Below are positions 7,451-13,959 of a stretch of 16,207 nucleotides of DNA, piece by piece. The stretch comes from Mucilaginibacter sp. (GTDB lineage: Bacteria; Bacteroidota; Bacteroidia; Sphingobacteriales; Sphingobacteriaceae). The DNA lies in NCBI GenBank assembly GCA_014376655.1, contig JACMRC010000159.1, positions 1-16,207 of the forward strand, read 5' to 3'. The notes beneath the pieces are model-generated. The model had not been told where the DNA came from. It saw nothing but the letters and a program-made list of their open reading frames with translations, and did not search any database. The position numbers were made by a program, and so were the translations under genes. Numbering within the stretch: the first letter of the stretch is position 1; every line of letters starts with the position of its first letter.

Positions 7451-8632
7451 TTACCGTTTAACTGATTTCATCCAACGGCCCCAGGTTAGGCCCAGCCATG
7501 TAGACAGGAAAGCCAATACAACAGCAATACCTAAGCCGGTGATAAGCGTTGCGCCAGTAGCTTCATCGTAAAATTTATAGCGGTATTGATAGTTAGGGTC
7601 TGAACCAAAATACCATGATGTTGTGCCAAAAAACCAGTTACGGGCATTAACTGTAGTCAGGAAATCGCCGAATGGCCATTGTACGGTAAATAGCACCAAT
7701 ATAAAAACTGCACCTATGACAAGCGCCTTAACTATTGATAATTTGCCTTCCAGGCGTTGATTTAACCAATCTATAGCCATTGCCGGGAAGATCAATAATA
7801 ACGGGAAATGGAAGCTTTGATAATGGGTGATATGGTTTAATACTGGTCCTAATTTAGGTTCGGCGTGAAATAAAGGAAGGATCCAAACCATTAGCGCCAT
7901 TAACGCCATGTAAACCGAGGCCATGCGTGTAGCACCCCATTTGGTGGTGGATGCACACGATACTGCTACTAAAAACAATGGGAATAATCCGCCTGCTACC
8001 TGGTAAAAAAGCGTACTATGCATATCGTGGCGGTCCAAATACTCGGACGCTATCGTAAACAACATCACCAGTAAAAAACCCGACGATAACATAAAACAAG
8101 TAGCCAAGGTCTTTTTAGAATAAGTAGAAGTGATGCTTTCGCGATTTTGTAAAGCCATTACGCTTACCATTGCTCCAAATTGTATGGTTACCATCCCCAG
8201 CAGCAACACCGTATGCGGCGGCGACAGAATCTGTACATCTAAACCAAAAGTATTGTGCCACCAATCATCAAATGGGGCCGAGGTTATCATGGTAAAGGCA
8301 CCCCAGATACAAAACAATGCACCTAACGATCCGTAAAAAACTTTCCAGAAATTTATGGATTGCTGCTTCTCTTCGTTACGCCCGGCAAAGGTTAAACGCA
8401 GCACATAATAACCCGAGAACAAACCCGATGTTACCGCGCCAATATAAGTAGCCAGATGCGGCGGCGAAAACAGGCCGTCGCGCCCAATGCTGGTATGCCA
8501 GGAGATATCCCATATTAAACCAACGGTAATGCAAAACGATGCAAATACTACCGCGTAAATGTAAAACGGTAATGACAGTGCGCCGCTTGAGTTAACGGTA
8601 TCTTGTGTTGACGAAAAGGTGATAGTGCTCAT
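7451..8632 (-). CDS. Polytopic membrane protein with PmoC/AmoC-like metal-site motifs
   Basis: A 393-residue protein with about ten hydrophobic segments and no cleavable signal. The first signature is DISWHTSIGRDGLFSPPH (42-59). It gives D42-x3-H46-x12-H59, the same spacing as the CuC-site ligands D156/H160/H173 of Methylococcus PmoC, with the shared surroundings D-x-S-W-H-x4-R-D-x2-F-[ST]-P-x-H. A second motif, DDWWHNTFGLDVQILSPPH (122-140), resembles the later PmoC segment N-E-W-G-H...S-A-P-L-H. The two motifs also resemble each other, suggesting internal duplication. Residues after 140 hold further charged or His positions in loops (E197, D200, H202, H205, H256, H267, H270, H275). FPLLLIFPAMAIDW and a WPFGDF loop are weakly PmoA-like, so a C-A fusion is conceivable. 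It directly abuts the small ORF upstream and the PmoB-like gene downstream. Family resemblance is from memory of PmoC sequence. Confidence 0.8.
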   Translation of the reverse strand: MSTITFSSTQDTVNSSGALSLPFYIYAVVFASFCITVGLIWDISWHTSIGRDGLFSPPHLATYIGAVTSGLFSGYYVLRLTFAGRNEEKQQSINFWKVFYGSLGALFCIWGAFTMITSAPFDDWWHNTFGLDVQILSPPHTVLLLGMVTIQFGAMVSVMALQNRESITSTYSKKTLATCFMLSSGFLLVMLFTIASEYLDRHDMHSTLFYQVAGGLFPLFLVAVSCASTTKWGATRMASVYMALMALMVWILPLFHAEPKLGPVLNHITHYQSFHFPLLLIFPAMAIDWLNQRLEGKLSIVKALVIGAVFILVLFTVQWPFGDFLTTVNARNWFFGTTSWYFGSDPNYQYRYKFYDEATGATLITGLGIAVVLAFLSTWLGLTWGRWMKSVKR

Positions 8633-8797
8633 TTAATCGGGATGGTTAAGTTTTATCCTAAACAGTACTAATATAAGGTATTTATAATATAAGGGCAGAT
8701 ACTTATAATATCGCTTTCTTTTTACGTAATCCTGCGCGTGCGTCGAAAAAGCTAAACAGCAAAGTAATGCACAGGTAATTACAAGTGATCTTTTCAT
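8633..8797 (-). CDS. Small secreted peptide (54 residues), first gene of the PmoC/PmoB-like operon
   Basis: A short ORF, MKRSLVITCALLCCLAF..., with a convincing signal peptide ending STHAQ (about residue 22). The mature part of about 32 residues is basic and Tyr-rich (QDYVKRKRYYKYLPLYYKY...). Its TAA at 8635-8633 is followed immediately by the ATG of the membrane protein at 8632, with no spacer and in the same frame, which suggests translational coupling. I do not recognise a family. It could be a genuine small subunit or assembly peptide, a leader peptide, or the remnant of a longer secreted protein. The signal peptide and exact abutment favour a real gene. Region 8640-8700 is notably AT-rich. 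Confidence 0.5.
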   Translation of the reverse strand: MKRSLVITCALLCCLAFSTHAQDYVKRKRYYKYLPLYYKYLILVLFRIKLNHPD

Positions 8798-8811
8798 CCG
8801 GGATAATTGGT

Positions 8812-9021
8812 TTAGGTTGTCGTTAAATAATCCCAGAATATTTTTGTTGATTTTTTAGTTATACATAGAATTTTTATTTTTTTAAATTTCAGTGTTTCTA
8901 TAAGAGCATTTAATTCAGTTTCAATAGTCGCAATATCGGAAGCTATCCAAGTATAGTCTAAAAAAATGGTTGAGCCGGGTATTATATTAAAATCATCTAT
9001 GGCATGGAACTGCGCGGCCAT
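8812..9021 (-). CDS. Hypothetical 69-residue protein
   Basis: A short ORF beginning MAAQFHAIDDFNIIPG. It has an AAAGGA Shine-Dalgarno-like sequence 8 bases before its ATG, unusual among the genes here and in favour of translation. An in-frame TGA lies just upstream, so it cannot extend. There is no signal peptide or membrane helix; a mixed helix/strand fold is plausible, with a basic, hydrophobic C-terminal half (KFKKIKILCITKKSTKIF). I recognise no family. It ends 14 bp before the small secreted peptide gene, and its start is only 13 bp from the fold-back repeat at 9035. It may be a truncated remnant of a larger gene cut by the repeat. Confidence 0.4.
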   Translation of the reverse strand: MAAQFHAIDDFNIIPGSTIFLDYTWIASDIATIETELNALIETLKFKKIKILCITKKSTKIFWDYLTTT

Positions 9022-9034
9022 ATATTCATCCTTT

Positions 9035-9162
9035 CACTGGTCGAAGTTTTCAACTTCGTCCCATAATGTTATAAGCTTTCAGCTTAGAGAAAATGCACAG
9101 TTAAGCTGAAAGCTTAACATATTGTAGGTCGAAGTTACGCTGTCGCTAAACTTCGACCAGTG
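9035..9162. repeat. Fold-back inverted repeat with nested perfect stems
   Basis: The outer arms CACTGGTCGAAGTTT (9035-9049) and its exact reverse complement (9148-9162) enclose a second perfect 15-bp pair, TAAGCTTTCAGCTTA (9072-9086) and its complement (9102-9116), with a 15-base central loop. Each side also holds its own hairpin: CGAAGTT/AACTTCG at 9042-9058, and GGTCGAAGTT/AACTTCGACC at 9127-9158. The element can therefore fold as one long cruciform or as three separate hairpins. It is a REP/MITE-like intergenic element and may terminate the DUF6624 transcript. Confidence 0.75.
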
Positions 9163-9207
9163 GGCACGAGTACGCCAACGCTTTGGCCAACGCTGCATAC
9201 TCGCGCC
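9163..9207. repeat. GC-rich quasi-palindrome adjoining the fold-back element
   Basis: Begins GGCACGAGTA and ends TACTCGCGCC, with GCCAACGC and its near-complement in the interior. The stem is imperfect. It begins the base after the fold-back repeat ends and runs to 32 bp before the DUF6624 stop codon, so the two probably form one composite repetitive element of about 175 bp. Confidence 0.6.
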
Positions 9208-9238
9208 AGAATCGGAAATTCTATATTGCTTTGCCTTA

Positions 9239-9937
9239 CTAATCAACCACCAATTTCCCGCTCTTAATCTCATCAATTTGCTCATAAGTATACGGTTTGT
9301 AAATAGTGCCAAGTCGTTTGGCATTTTGTTCGACAGTTAAATCAAACCCGGCTTCCTTACGGCGTTGGTTTACATTAGCGGCATCATTAATAGGTACTAC
9401 AAAACCAAACATCCGTTTTTTATCCGTTTTGGCATCAGGGATCATTATTGACATAATTTGAGTGCCATAAATTTGCTGCTTATGTTCGTTCATTAGTTTT
9501 CTGTCAAGCATTAACGCAACATAGGTAAACGGCAATTCGCCTTTTTTTCCGGCCTCCTCAATCAGCGGATAATATTTAGCGATTTTGTTAGAATGCTGGA
9601 TAACATAAAACACAGCCGTATTTTCAGGTTCGCCAACCATAGTTTTGCCGGGGTAGCCGTATTGGGCAATAATACTTTCAACCTTTGCAATATTGGCTAC
9701 GTCTACCTTATTTATAAATATCCATTGGTATTTTTGTATGGTGTCCCTGGGGCTACCCAGTAATTGCGCCAGCGTGTCTTTTCTTTTGTCCTTTGTTTCT
9801 GTGTCAAAAAATTCGCGCACGCCCTGGTCGCGCTGTAAAATGGTATCAAGCCGGGCCTTTAGTTTTACGTTGATTTGGCTCTGCGCAAAACAATTAAGGG
9901 CCAATAGCCAGGTTACTAAAAAGAGTATGGTTTTCAT
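9239..9937 (-). CDS. Secreted DUF6624-like protein
   Basis: A 232-residue protein with a clear signal peptide (MKTILFLVTWLLALNCFAQ, 1-19). The mature part matches what I recall of DUF6624: RDQGVRE near the start, GYPGKTMVGEPENTAVFYVIQHSN in the middle, then LPLIEEA-type and MLDRKLM segments and YGTQ. The biochemical role of this family is unknown. It is a single gene, bounded downstream by the fold-back repeat (9035-9207) and upstream by a 590-bp gene-free region. A perfect palindrome (9984-9998) lies 47 bp upstream of its ATG and could be an operator. Confidence 0.75.
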   Translation of the reverse strand: MKTILFLVTWLLALNCFAQSQINVKLKARLDTILQRDQGVREFFDTETKDKRKDTLAQLLGSPRDTIQKYQWIFINKVDVANIAKVESIIAQYGYPGKTMVGEPENTAVFYVIQHSNKIAKYYPLIEEAGKKGELPFTYVALMLDRKLMNEHKQQIYGTQIMSIMIPDAKTDKKRMFGFVVPINDAANVNQRRKEAGFDLTVEQNAKRLGTIYKPYTYEQIDEIKSGKLVVD

Positions 9938-9983
9938 AAATGACAGGTTTAAATTTCTAATAAATAAATTGACTCGATTAAAT

Positions 9984-9998
9984 TACGAACTTTTCGTA
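9984..9998. promoter_or_regulatory. Operator-like palindrome TACGAA-CTT-TTCGTA
   Basis: A perfect 6-bp inverted repeat with a 3-base centre, 47 bp upstream of the DUF6624 start. Size and symmetry suit a winged-helix dimer such as a BlaI/MecI-type repressor, but the family assignment is a guess. No such regulator gene is in the window. Confidence 0.35.
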
Positions 9999-10043
9999 GT
10001 TTTATTATACCAACCTAATATTTTTTTGTGCCTACCATCACTA

Positions 10044-10155
10044 TCCCGCGTTAGGGACATAAGTGAATACCGGCCAGGCGTGGGACAAGAGCGTAAGCCG
10101 AGCCTAACGCCTGTAGCCGTATAAGCGGATGGCCCGACCCGCTTCTATCAGCGGG
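10044..10155. repeat. GC-rich structured intergenic repeat or possible ncRNA
   Basis: A GC-rich island in AT-rich intergenic DNA with three successive inverted repeats: TCCC-GCGTTA-GGGA (10044-10057), AGGCGT...ACGCCT (10076-10112, enclosing GCGTAAGCCGAGC), and CCCGC-TTCTATCA-GCGGG (10138-10155). It reads like a dispersed repeat that I associate with Sphingobacteriaceae intergenic regions. No ORF or promoter accounts for it. A structured RNA is possible but unproven. Confidence 0.5.
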
Positions 10156-10210
10156 AACGCCAAATAATAACATTATACCTTCTCAAGGGTTGATAGACCC
10201 GTAAAAAACG

Positions 10211-10280
10211 CGTGATTTTGGTAGATAAACGCGTGAAAAAGTGTGATGGAGTGTGATAGCGTGTGATAAACTGTGATTTT
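10211..10280 (+). repeat. Helically phased 10-bp direct repeat array 1 (GTGTGAT core)
   Basis: Seven consecutive 10-bp blocks: CGTGATTTTG, a degenerate GTAGATAAAC, GCGTGAAAAA, GTGTGATGGA, GTGTGATAGC, GTGTGATAAA, CTGTGATTTT. The core (G/C)TGTGAT recurs at exactly one helical turn. There is no spacer structure as in CRISPR. The same core and period occur at 15511-15600, in the same orientation. Confidence 0.75.
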
Positions 10281-10392
10281 GCAGCTATTAGGTTTGCAAA
10301 CAAAAGCAACTATCGGTGACAAAATGCTGTCTATAAAGTTCCCATAGTCATTTTAGATGTTCAAACAATTAATTTTTTTTCAATCGACTGAA

Positions 10393-10520
10393 TGTCAAAT
10401 AATTAAGTCAAAAATAATGTTTCATTTTGTTTCACTTTATTTTCACAAACAACTCGCTGTCAAACAGTTAAATCAAAATAGTGTGTCACCTGTTTCAACT
10501 GTGTCACACACACGTGAAAC
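10393..10520. repeat. Degenerate 65-bp tandem duplication with phased TTTCAC words
   Basis: Copy 1 starts TGTCAAATAATTAAGTCAAA at 10393 and copy 2 starts TGTCAAACAGTTAAATCAAA at 10458, a period of 65 bp. Both continue into GTTTCA(C) words spaced roughly 10-13 bp (for example 10421, 10431 and 10442). The second copy ends in an inverted repeat, CTGTTTCA (10490-10497) and TGAAACAG (10514-10521), around GTGTCACACACAC. A partial earlier copy (TGTTCAAACAATTAA) begins at 10358. The words are reverse complements of the GTGAAA/GTGACA type, so this block faces array 1. Confidence 0.55.
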
Positions 10521-10527
10521 AGCACAC

Positions 10528-12189
10528 CTATAACGAGATCCCTCGTTTCCACGGAATGAAGTCGTCCTGCCCTAACTGTACAGATTTGGGCTGCACTACG
10601 CCGCTGGCAACGTCAATTACATAGTTGAGGATGCGCTCGCCAACCTGATCAATGGTCTCGGTGCCTTCAATGATGGTACCGCAGTTAATGTCAATAATAT
10701 CGGGCATCCTGTCGTAAATGCGGGTATTGGTTGATAACTTGATAACAGGGGTTATAGGGTTGCCGGTCGGGGTGCCCAAACCCGTAGTAAACAACACCAC
10801 ATTAGCGCCCGATCCTACTTCGGCCGTTGTACTCTCTACATCGCTGCCGGGGGTACATAGTAAGTTTAAGCCGGGTTTGGTAACCTTTTCGGGATAATCC
10901 AACACTGCTGCCACGGGCGAGTTGCCGCCCTTCTTAGCTGCCCCTGCCGATTTGATGGCATCGGTGATCAAACCATCCTTAATATTGCCCGGCGACGGGT
11001 TAGCGTAAAAGCCCGAACCATCTGCCTCGGCCCGTGCGCTATAAGTACGCATCAGGCTAATGAACCTTTCGGCGGTAGCTTCGTCGACACAACGGTCGCT
11101 TAGCTCCTGCTCTACCCCGCAAAGCTCGGGGAACTCGGCCAGGATAACGCTGCCACCCAGGCTCACCAATACATCAGACACATAGCCCAACGCCGGGTTT
11201 GCCGAGATACCGGAGAACCCGTCGGATCCGCCACACTCCAACCCTATGCAGATCTTGGTGATAGGTGCCGGTGTGCGTTCTTGCTTGTTGGCTTCTATTA
11301 GCCCGGCAAAGGTTTGCTTTAAAGCTTCCTGCATTAAGGTGCTTTCCTTGCCTATCTTTTGCTGCTCTAACATAATCAGCGGCTTGCTGAAGTTAGGGTC
11401 GCGTTTCTTTATCTCGTCTTCCAGTATGCTGGCCTGCGCATGCTGGCAGCCCAGGCTAAGCACGGTAGCGCCTGCCACATTAGGGTGGGTTATGTAACCG
11501 GCTAACAGCCCGCACAAAGCGTCGCTATCGCTCTTGGTACCACCGCAGCCCATATCATGGGTAAGGAACTTGATACCATCTATGTTCTGAAACAGCTTGT
11601 TAGACTTCTGCTCGGTAGCGTCGCTATGCAAATCAGCATTCAAAATAGCCTCAACCGAGTTACCGGTTTGATACAGGCTGATCAGGCTATCCACCTCGTT
11701 CTCATAAGTCTTAGCCTTACGGAAACCCAGCTTCTCAACCAGCGCGTCCTTCAACACCATAATGTTGCGGTTCTCGCAAAACACCAAGGGTATAACCAGC
11801 CAATAGTTAGCCGTACCTACAGATCCATCTGCCCTATGATAGCCTAAGAATGTGCGCCCTGCAAACTTGTCAACCTCGGGTTTGTGCCAGTTTAGCTTGC
11901 GTTCGCCCAGCTTGTAATCGCTGGCAGCGTGGTGTATGTTGGCCGTTGTAATAGCAGCGCCTTTGGCAATAGGGCCATTGGTTTTGCCTACCAGTACGCC
12001 ATACATGTATATTTCGGCACCGGCGGCAAGGTCGGTTATGGTAAACTTATGCTTGGCGGCTACATCGGTTAGTAAGGTTATGTTATCGCCGTTAAAAACA
12101 ACGGTGGTTCCTGCGGTTATATCCTGTAAAGCAACCAACACATTGTCATGTGGGTGTATCTGTAGAAAGGTATTGATACGGTCAGTCAT
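10528..12189 (-). CDS. uxaA: Altronate dehydratase (UxaA family), EC 4.2.1.7
   Basis: Cytoplasmic enzyme converting D-altronate to 2-keto-3-deoxy-D-gluconate in the isomerase route of galacturonate (pectin) catabolism. An N-terminal SAF domain (about 1-90, HPHDNVLVALQDITAG...) is joined to the large UxaA/GarD catalytic domain. Motifs are GYHRADGSVGTANYW, HDMGCGGTKSD, LGCQHAQ, GLECGGSDGFSG, LLCTPGSDVESTTAEVGSG and GLGTPTGNP. The length is normal for the fused two-domain form. I prefer ATG 12189 (MTDRINTFLQIHP), because family members start close to this segment; ATG 12225 is in frame 12 codons earlier. No uxaB or uxaC is in the window. A related hexarate dehydratase activity cannot be fully excluded. 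Confidence 0.9.
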   Translation of the reverse strand: MTDRINTFLQIHPHDNVLVALQDITAGTTVVFNGDNITLLTDVAAKHKFTITDLAAGAEIYMYGVLVGKTNGPIAKGAAITTANIHHAASDYKLGERKLNWHKPEVDKFAGRTFLGYHRADGSVGTANYWLVIPLVFCENRNIMVLKDALVEKLGFRKAKTYENEVDSLISLYQTGNSVEAILNADLHSDATEQKSNKLFQNIDGIKFLTHDMGCGGTKSDSDALCGLLAGYITHPNVAGATVLSLGCQHAQASILEDEIKKRDPNFSKPLIMLEQQKIGKESTLMQEALKQTFAGLIEANKQERTPAPITKICIGLECGGSDGFSGISANPALGYVSDVLVSLGGSVILAEFPELCGVEQELSDRCVDEATAERFISLMRTYSARAEADGSGFYANPSPGNIKDGLITDAIKSAGAAKKGGNSPVAAVLDYPEKVTKPGLNLLCTPGSDVESTTAEVGSGANVVLFTTGLGTPTGNPITPVIKLSTNTRIYDRMPDIIDINCGTIIEGTETIDQVGERILNYVIDVASGVVQPKSVQLGQDDFIPWKRGISL

Positions 12190-12318
12190 CGAAAAATGAT
12201 TTGTGTATTCATTGAAATCAAGCATCAATGAACGGGTGGGCTAAATTAGCTAATCTTTTAAAGCAAATACAAAATCGAGGGATTAAAAGTTACCTTAAAT
12301 ATGCAATCGATGCAGGTA

Positions 12319-12354
12319 AGCCGGGGTTTAAATTTTAACGGTTAAACCCCGGCT
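12319..12354. terminator. Perfect 13-bp hairpin between the fucosidase and altronate dehydratase genes
   Basis: AGCCGGGGTTTAA (12319-12331) pairs exactly with TTAAACCCCGGCT (12342-12354) around a 10-base loop. It lies 28 bp after the fucosidase stop on the minus strand. No U-tract follows on either strand, so it could be a transcript-end stabiliser, an attenuator or a weak terminator rather than a classical one. Confidence 0.5.
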
Positions 12355-12381
12355 CTCTCATCCTGCTTTTAGTTGTTACTG

Positions 12382-13749
12382 CTATTGCAGATCAAGTTCA
12401 ATTACCGGTATCTCATAGAGTGGCTTCTTCTTTGGTAGCGTCACTATCAAATCACCTTCATTTGCTGTCGATGGTTTATTAATCACCTCTGAATGATCAT
12501 TTAAAAGCTCCGAATACTTGATCTTACCGTTATAACCAGGCAAGGTCAATTTACCATCCACAGGGTAGGTAAACAGGTGAACATATAGCTTTTTGGTAGC
12601 CGCATTATAAGTAAGCTTTGTACCCTCGGGCACCGCGTAGCTATCTGGCGCATAGGTACAATTGTAAATAGCTTTGCTGTTGGCGTGCATCCAATAAGCC
12701 ATGCTATCTAATGCATTGGTTGCACGGTAATCAAACTCGCCACGGCCTGTTGGGCCCACATTAAGTATAAGGTTACCACCATTGCTGGTTGATGTGATTA
12801 ACAAATCCAATAACTGGCGGTGTGTTTTCCAGGTATTCTCGTCGCGGTAATAGCCCCATGAGCCTGAGAACGTTTGGCAGGTCTCCCAGGTTTTACCACG
12901 ATACTTAGCTAACTCTTTAGTACTTACCTGCTCAGGCGTTTCAAAATCGGCACCATCTTTATACTCTTCCAGGTTAAGGCGGTTATCTACAATAATGCCG
13001 GGTTGTAGCTTACGGATCAGCTTTAACAACTCGACAGAACCCCACTCATCTTTACCTTTTCCACGCTTAGGGTCTTTTTTGTTAGGGAAAGAGAAATCTA
13101 ACCATAGGATATCAATTTTACCATAATGCGTTAGCAACTCCGTTATCTGGTTGCGCATATATTGCCTGTATTTAGCCATATCACGGCCTTTATTAAGGCG
13201 TTCGTAATTAGCTTCGCTTTTATCTTTTTGTGTAAGCGGGTGGATATCATCCATAACATAATCAGGGTGGTGCCAATCCAGCAGCGAATAGTAGAAACCT
13301 ACCTTCATTCCCTGCGCTTTGAAAGCGTCAACATATTCCTTTATCAGGTCGCGTTTGGCTTGGGTGTTAGTTGCTTTGTAATCAGTAAACTTCGAGTCGA
13401 ACAGGCAAAAACCTTCATGGTGCTTACTGGTTAGCACGGCATATTTCATACCGGCAGCTTTAGCTTGTTTGGCCCATTTCTGTGGCTCAAACATATCCGG
13501 GTTAAACTCGTCGAAGTACTTCTGGTATTGCTCATTACTTAACGCCTCATTATGTTTTACCCATTCGTGGCGTGCAGCACCGGCATACAATCCCCAGTGA
13601 ATAAACATACCGAAACGGCTGTCGGTCCACCATTTCATACGTTGTTGCTTTTGCGCGTCGGTTTCAGTGCCGATCATTTTTTGAGCTTTCGCAACAAAAA
13701 TGCTAAGAGATAAGATCAATAATAAGATGTGTAGTTTTTTGCTCATCAT
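12382..13749 (-). CDS. GH29 alpha-L-fucosidase, secreted
   Basis: An exported retaining alpha-L-fucosidase of about 455 residues. I start at ATG 13749, or the next codon 13746, because this gives a compact signal peptide (MSKKLHILLLILSLSIFVAKAQ); ATG 13773 adds eight extra residues before it. GH29 motifs are FGMFIHWGLYAG, LTSKHHEGFCLF, YYSLLDWHHPDY, and ILWLDFSF with the expected nucleophile D218 (numbered from 13749). ETCQTFSGSWGY and NGGNLILNVGPTGRGEF follow, then a short C-terminal beta domain. It would remove terminal fucose from pectic, xyloglucan or glycoprotein glycans. It lies upstream of the altronate dehydratase gene on the same strand, separated from it by the hairpin at 12319. Confidence 0.92.
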   Translation of the reverse strand: MMSKKLHILLLILSLSIFVAKAQKMIGTETDAQKQQRMKWWTDSRFGMFIHWGLYAGAARHEWVKHNEALSNEQYQKYFDEFNPDMFEPQKWAKQAKAAGMKYAVLTSKHHEGFCLFDSKFTDYKATNTQAKRDLIKEYVDAFKAQGMKVGFYYSLLDWHHPDYVMDDIHPLTQKDKSEANYERLNKGRDMAKYRQYMRNQITELLTHYGKIDILWLDFSFPNKKDPKRGKGKDEWGSVELLKLIRKLQPGIIVDNRLNLEEYKDGADFETPEQVSTKELAKYRGKTWETCQTFSGSWGYYRDENTWKTHRQLLDLLITSTSNGGNLILNVGPTGRGEFDYRATNALDSMAYWMHANSKAIYNCTYAPDSYAVPEGTKLTYNAATKKLYVHLFTYPVDGKLTLPGYNGKIKYSELLNDHSEVINKPSTANEGDLIVTLPKKKPLYEIPVIELDLQ

Positions 13750-13944
13750 AACTTTACGTTTACAGGTTAACATTTTTTAGCAACCGCTACTGTTATCAGT
13801 ATATGACCACAATAGCTATTACTTATTATTTGTACTATCGGTTTGAGATTGATAATTGGTTTATCAAATAAAGAAGATTAAACCCACATAATATTTCATG
13901 TTATTGCCTATTCATTAAGCTATTTTGGCATATTTTGAATGTAG

Positions 13945-13959
13945 AGCCTTAAACAGGCT
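13945..13959. terminator. Short hairpin overlapping the stop of the DUF1360-like gene
   Basis: AGCCT-TAAAC-AGGCT. Read on the plus strand it is followed by ATTTTTT, but no plus-strand gene precedes it. On the minus strand it overlaps the TAG stop of the 129-residue gene and has no U-tract, although A-rich sequence precedes it. It is at best a weak terminator. Confidence 0.35.

Noticed and set aside
9079..9324. 81-residue minus-strand ORF
   Set aside because: It runs through the fold-back repeat and the 3' end of the DUF6624 gene in another frame; its composition is that of translated repeat sequence.
9693..10124. 143-residue plus-strand ORF
   Set aside because: It is antisense to the DUF6624 gene and continues through the intergenic GC-rich repeat, with no family resemblance.
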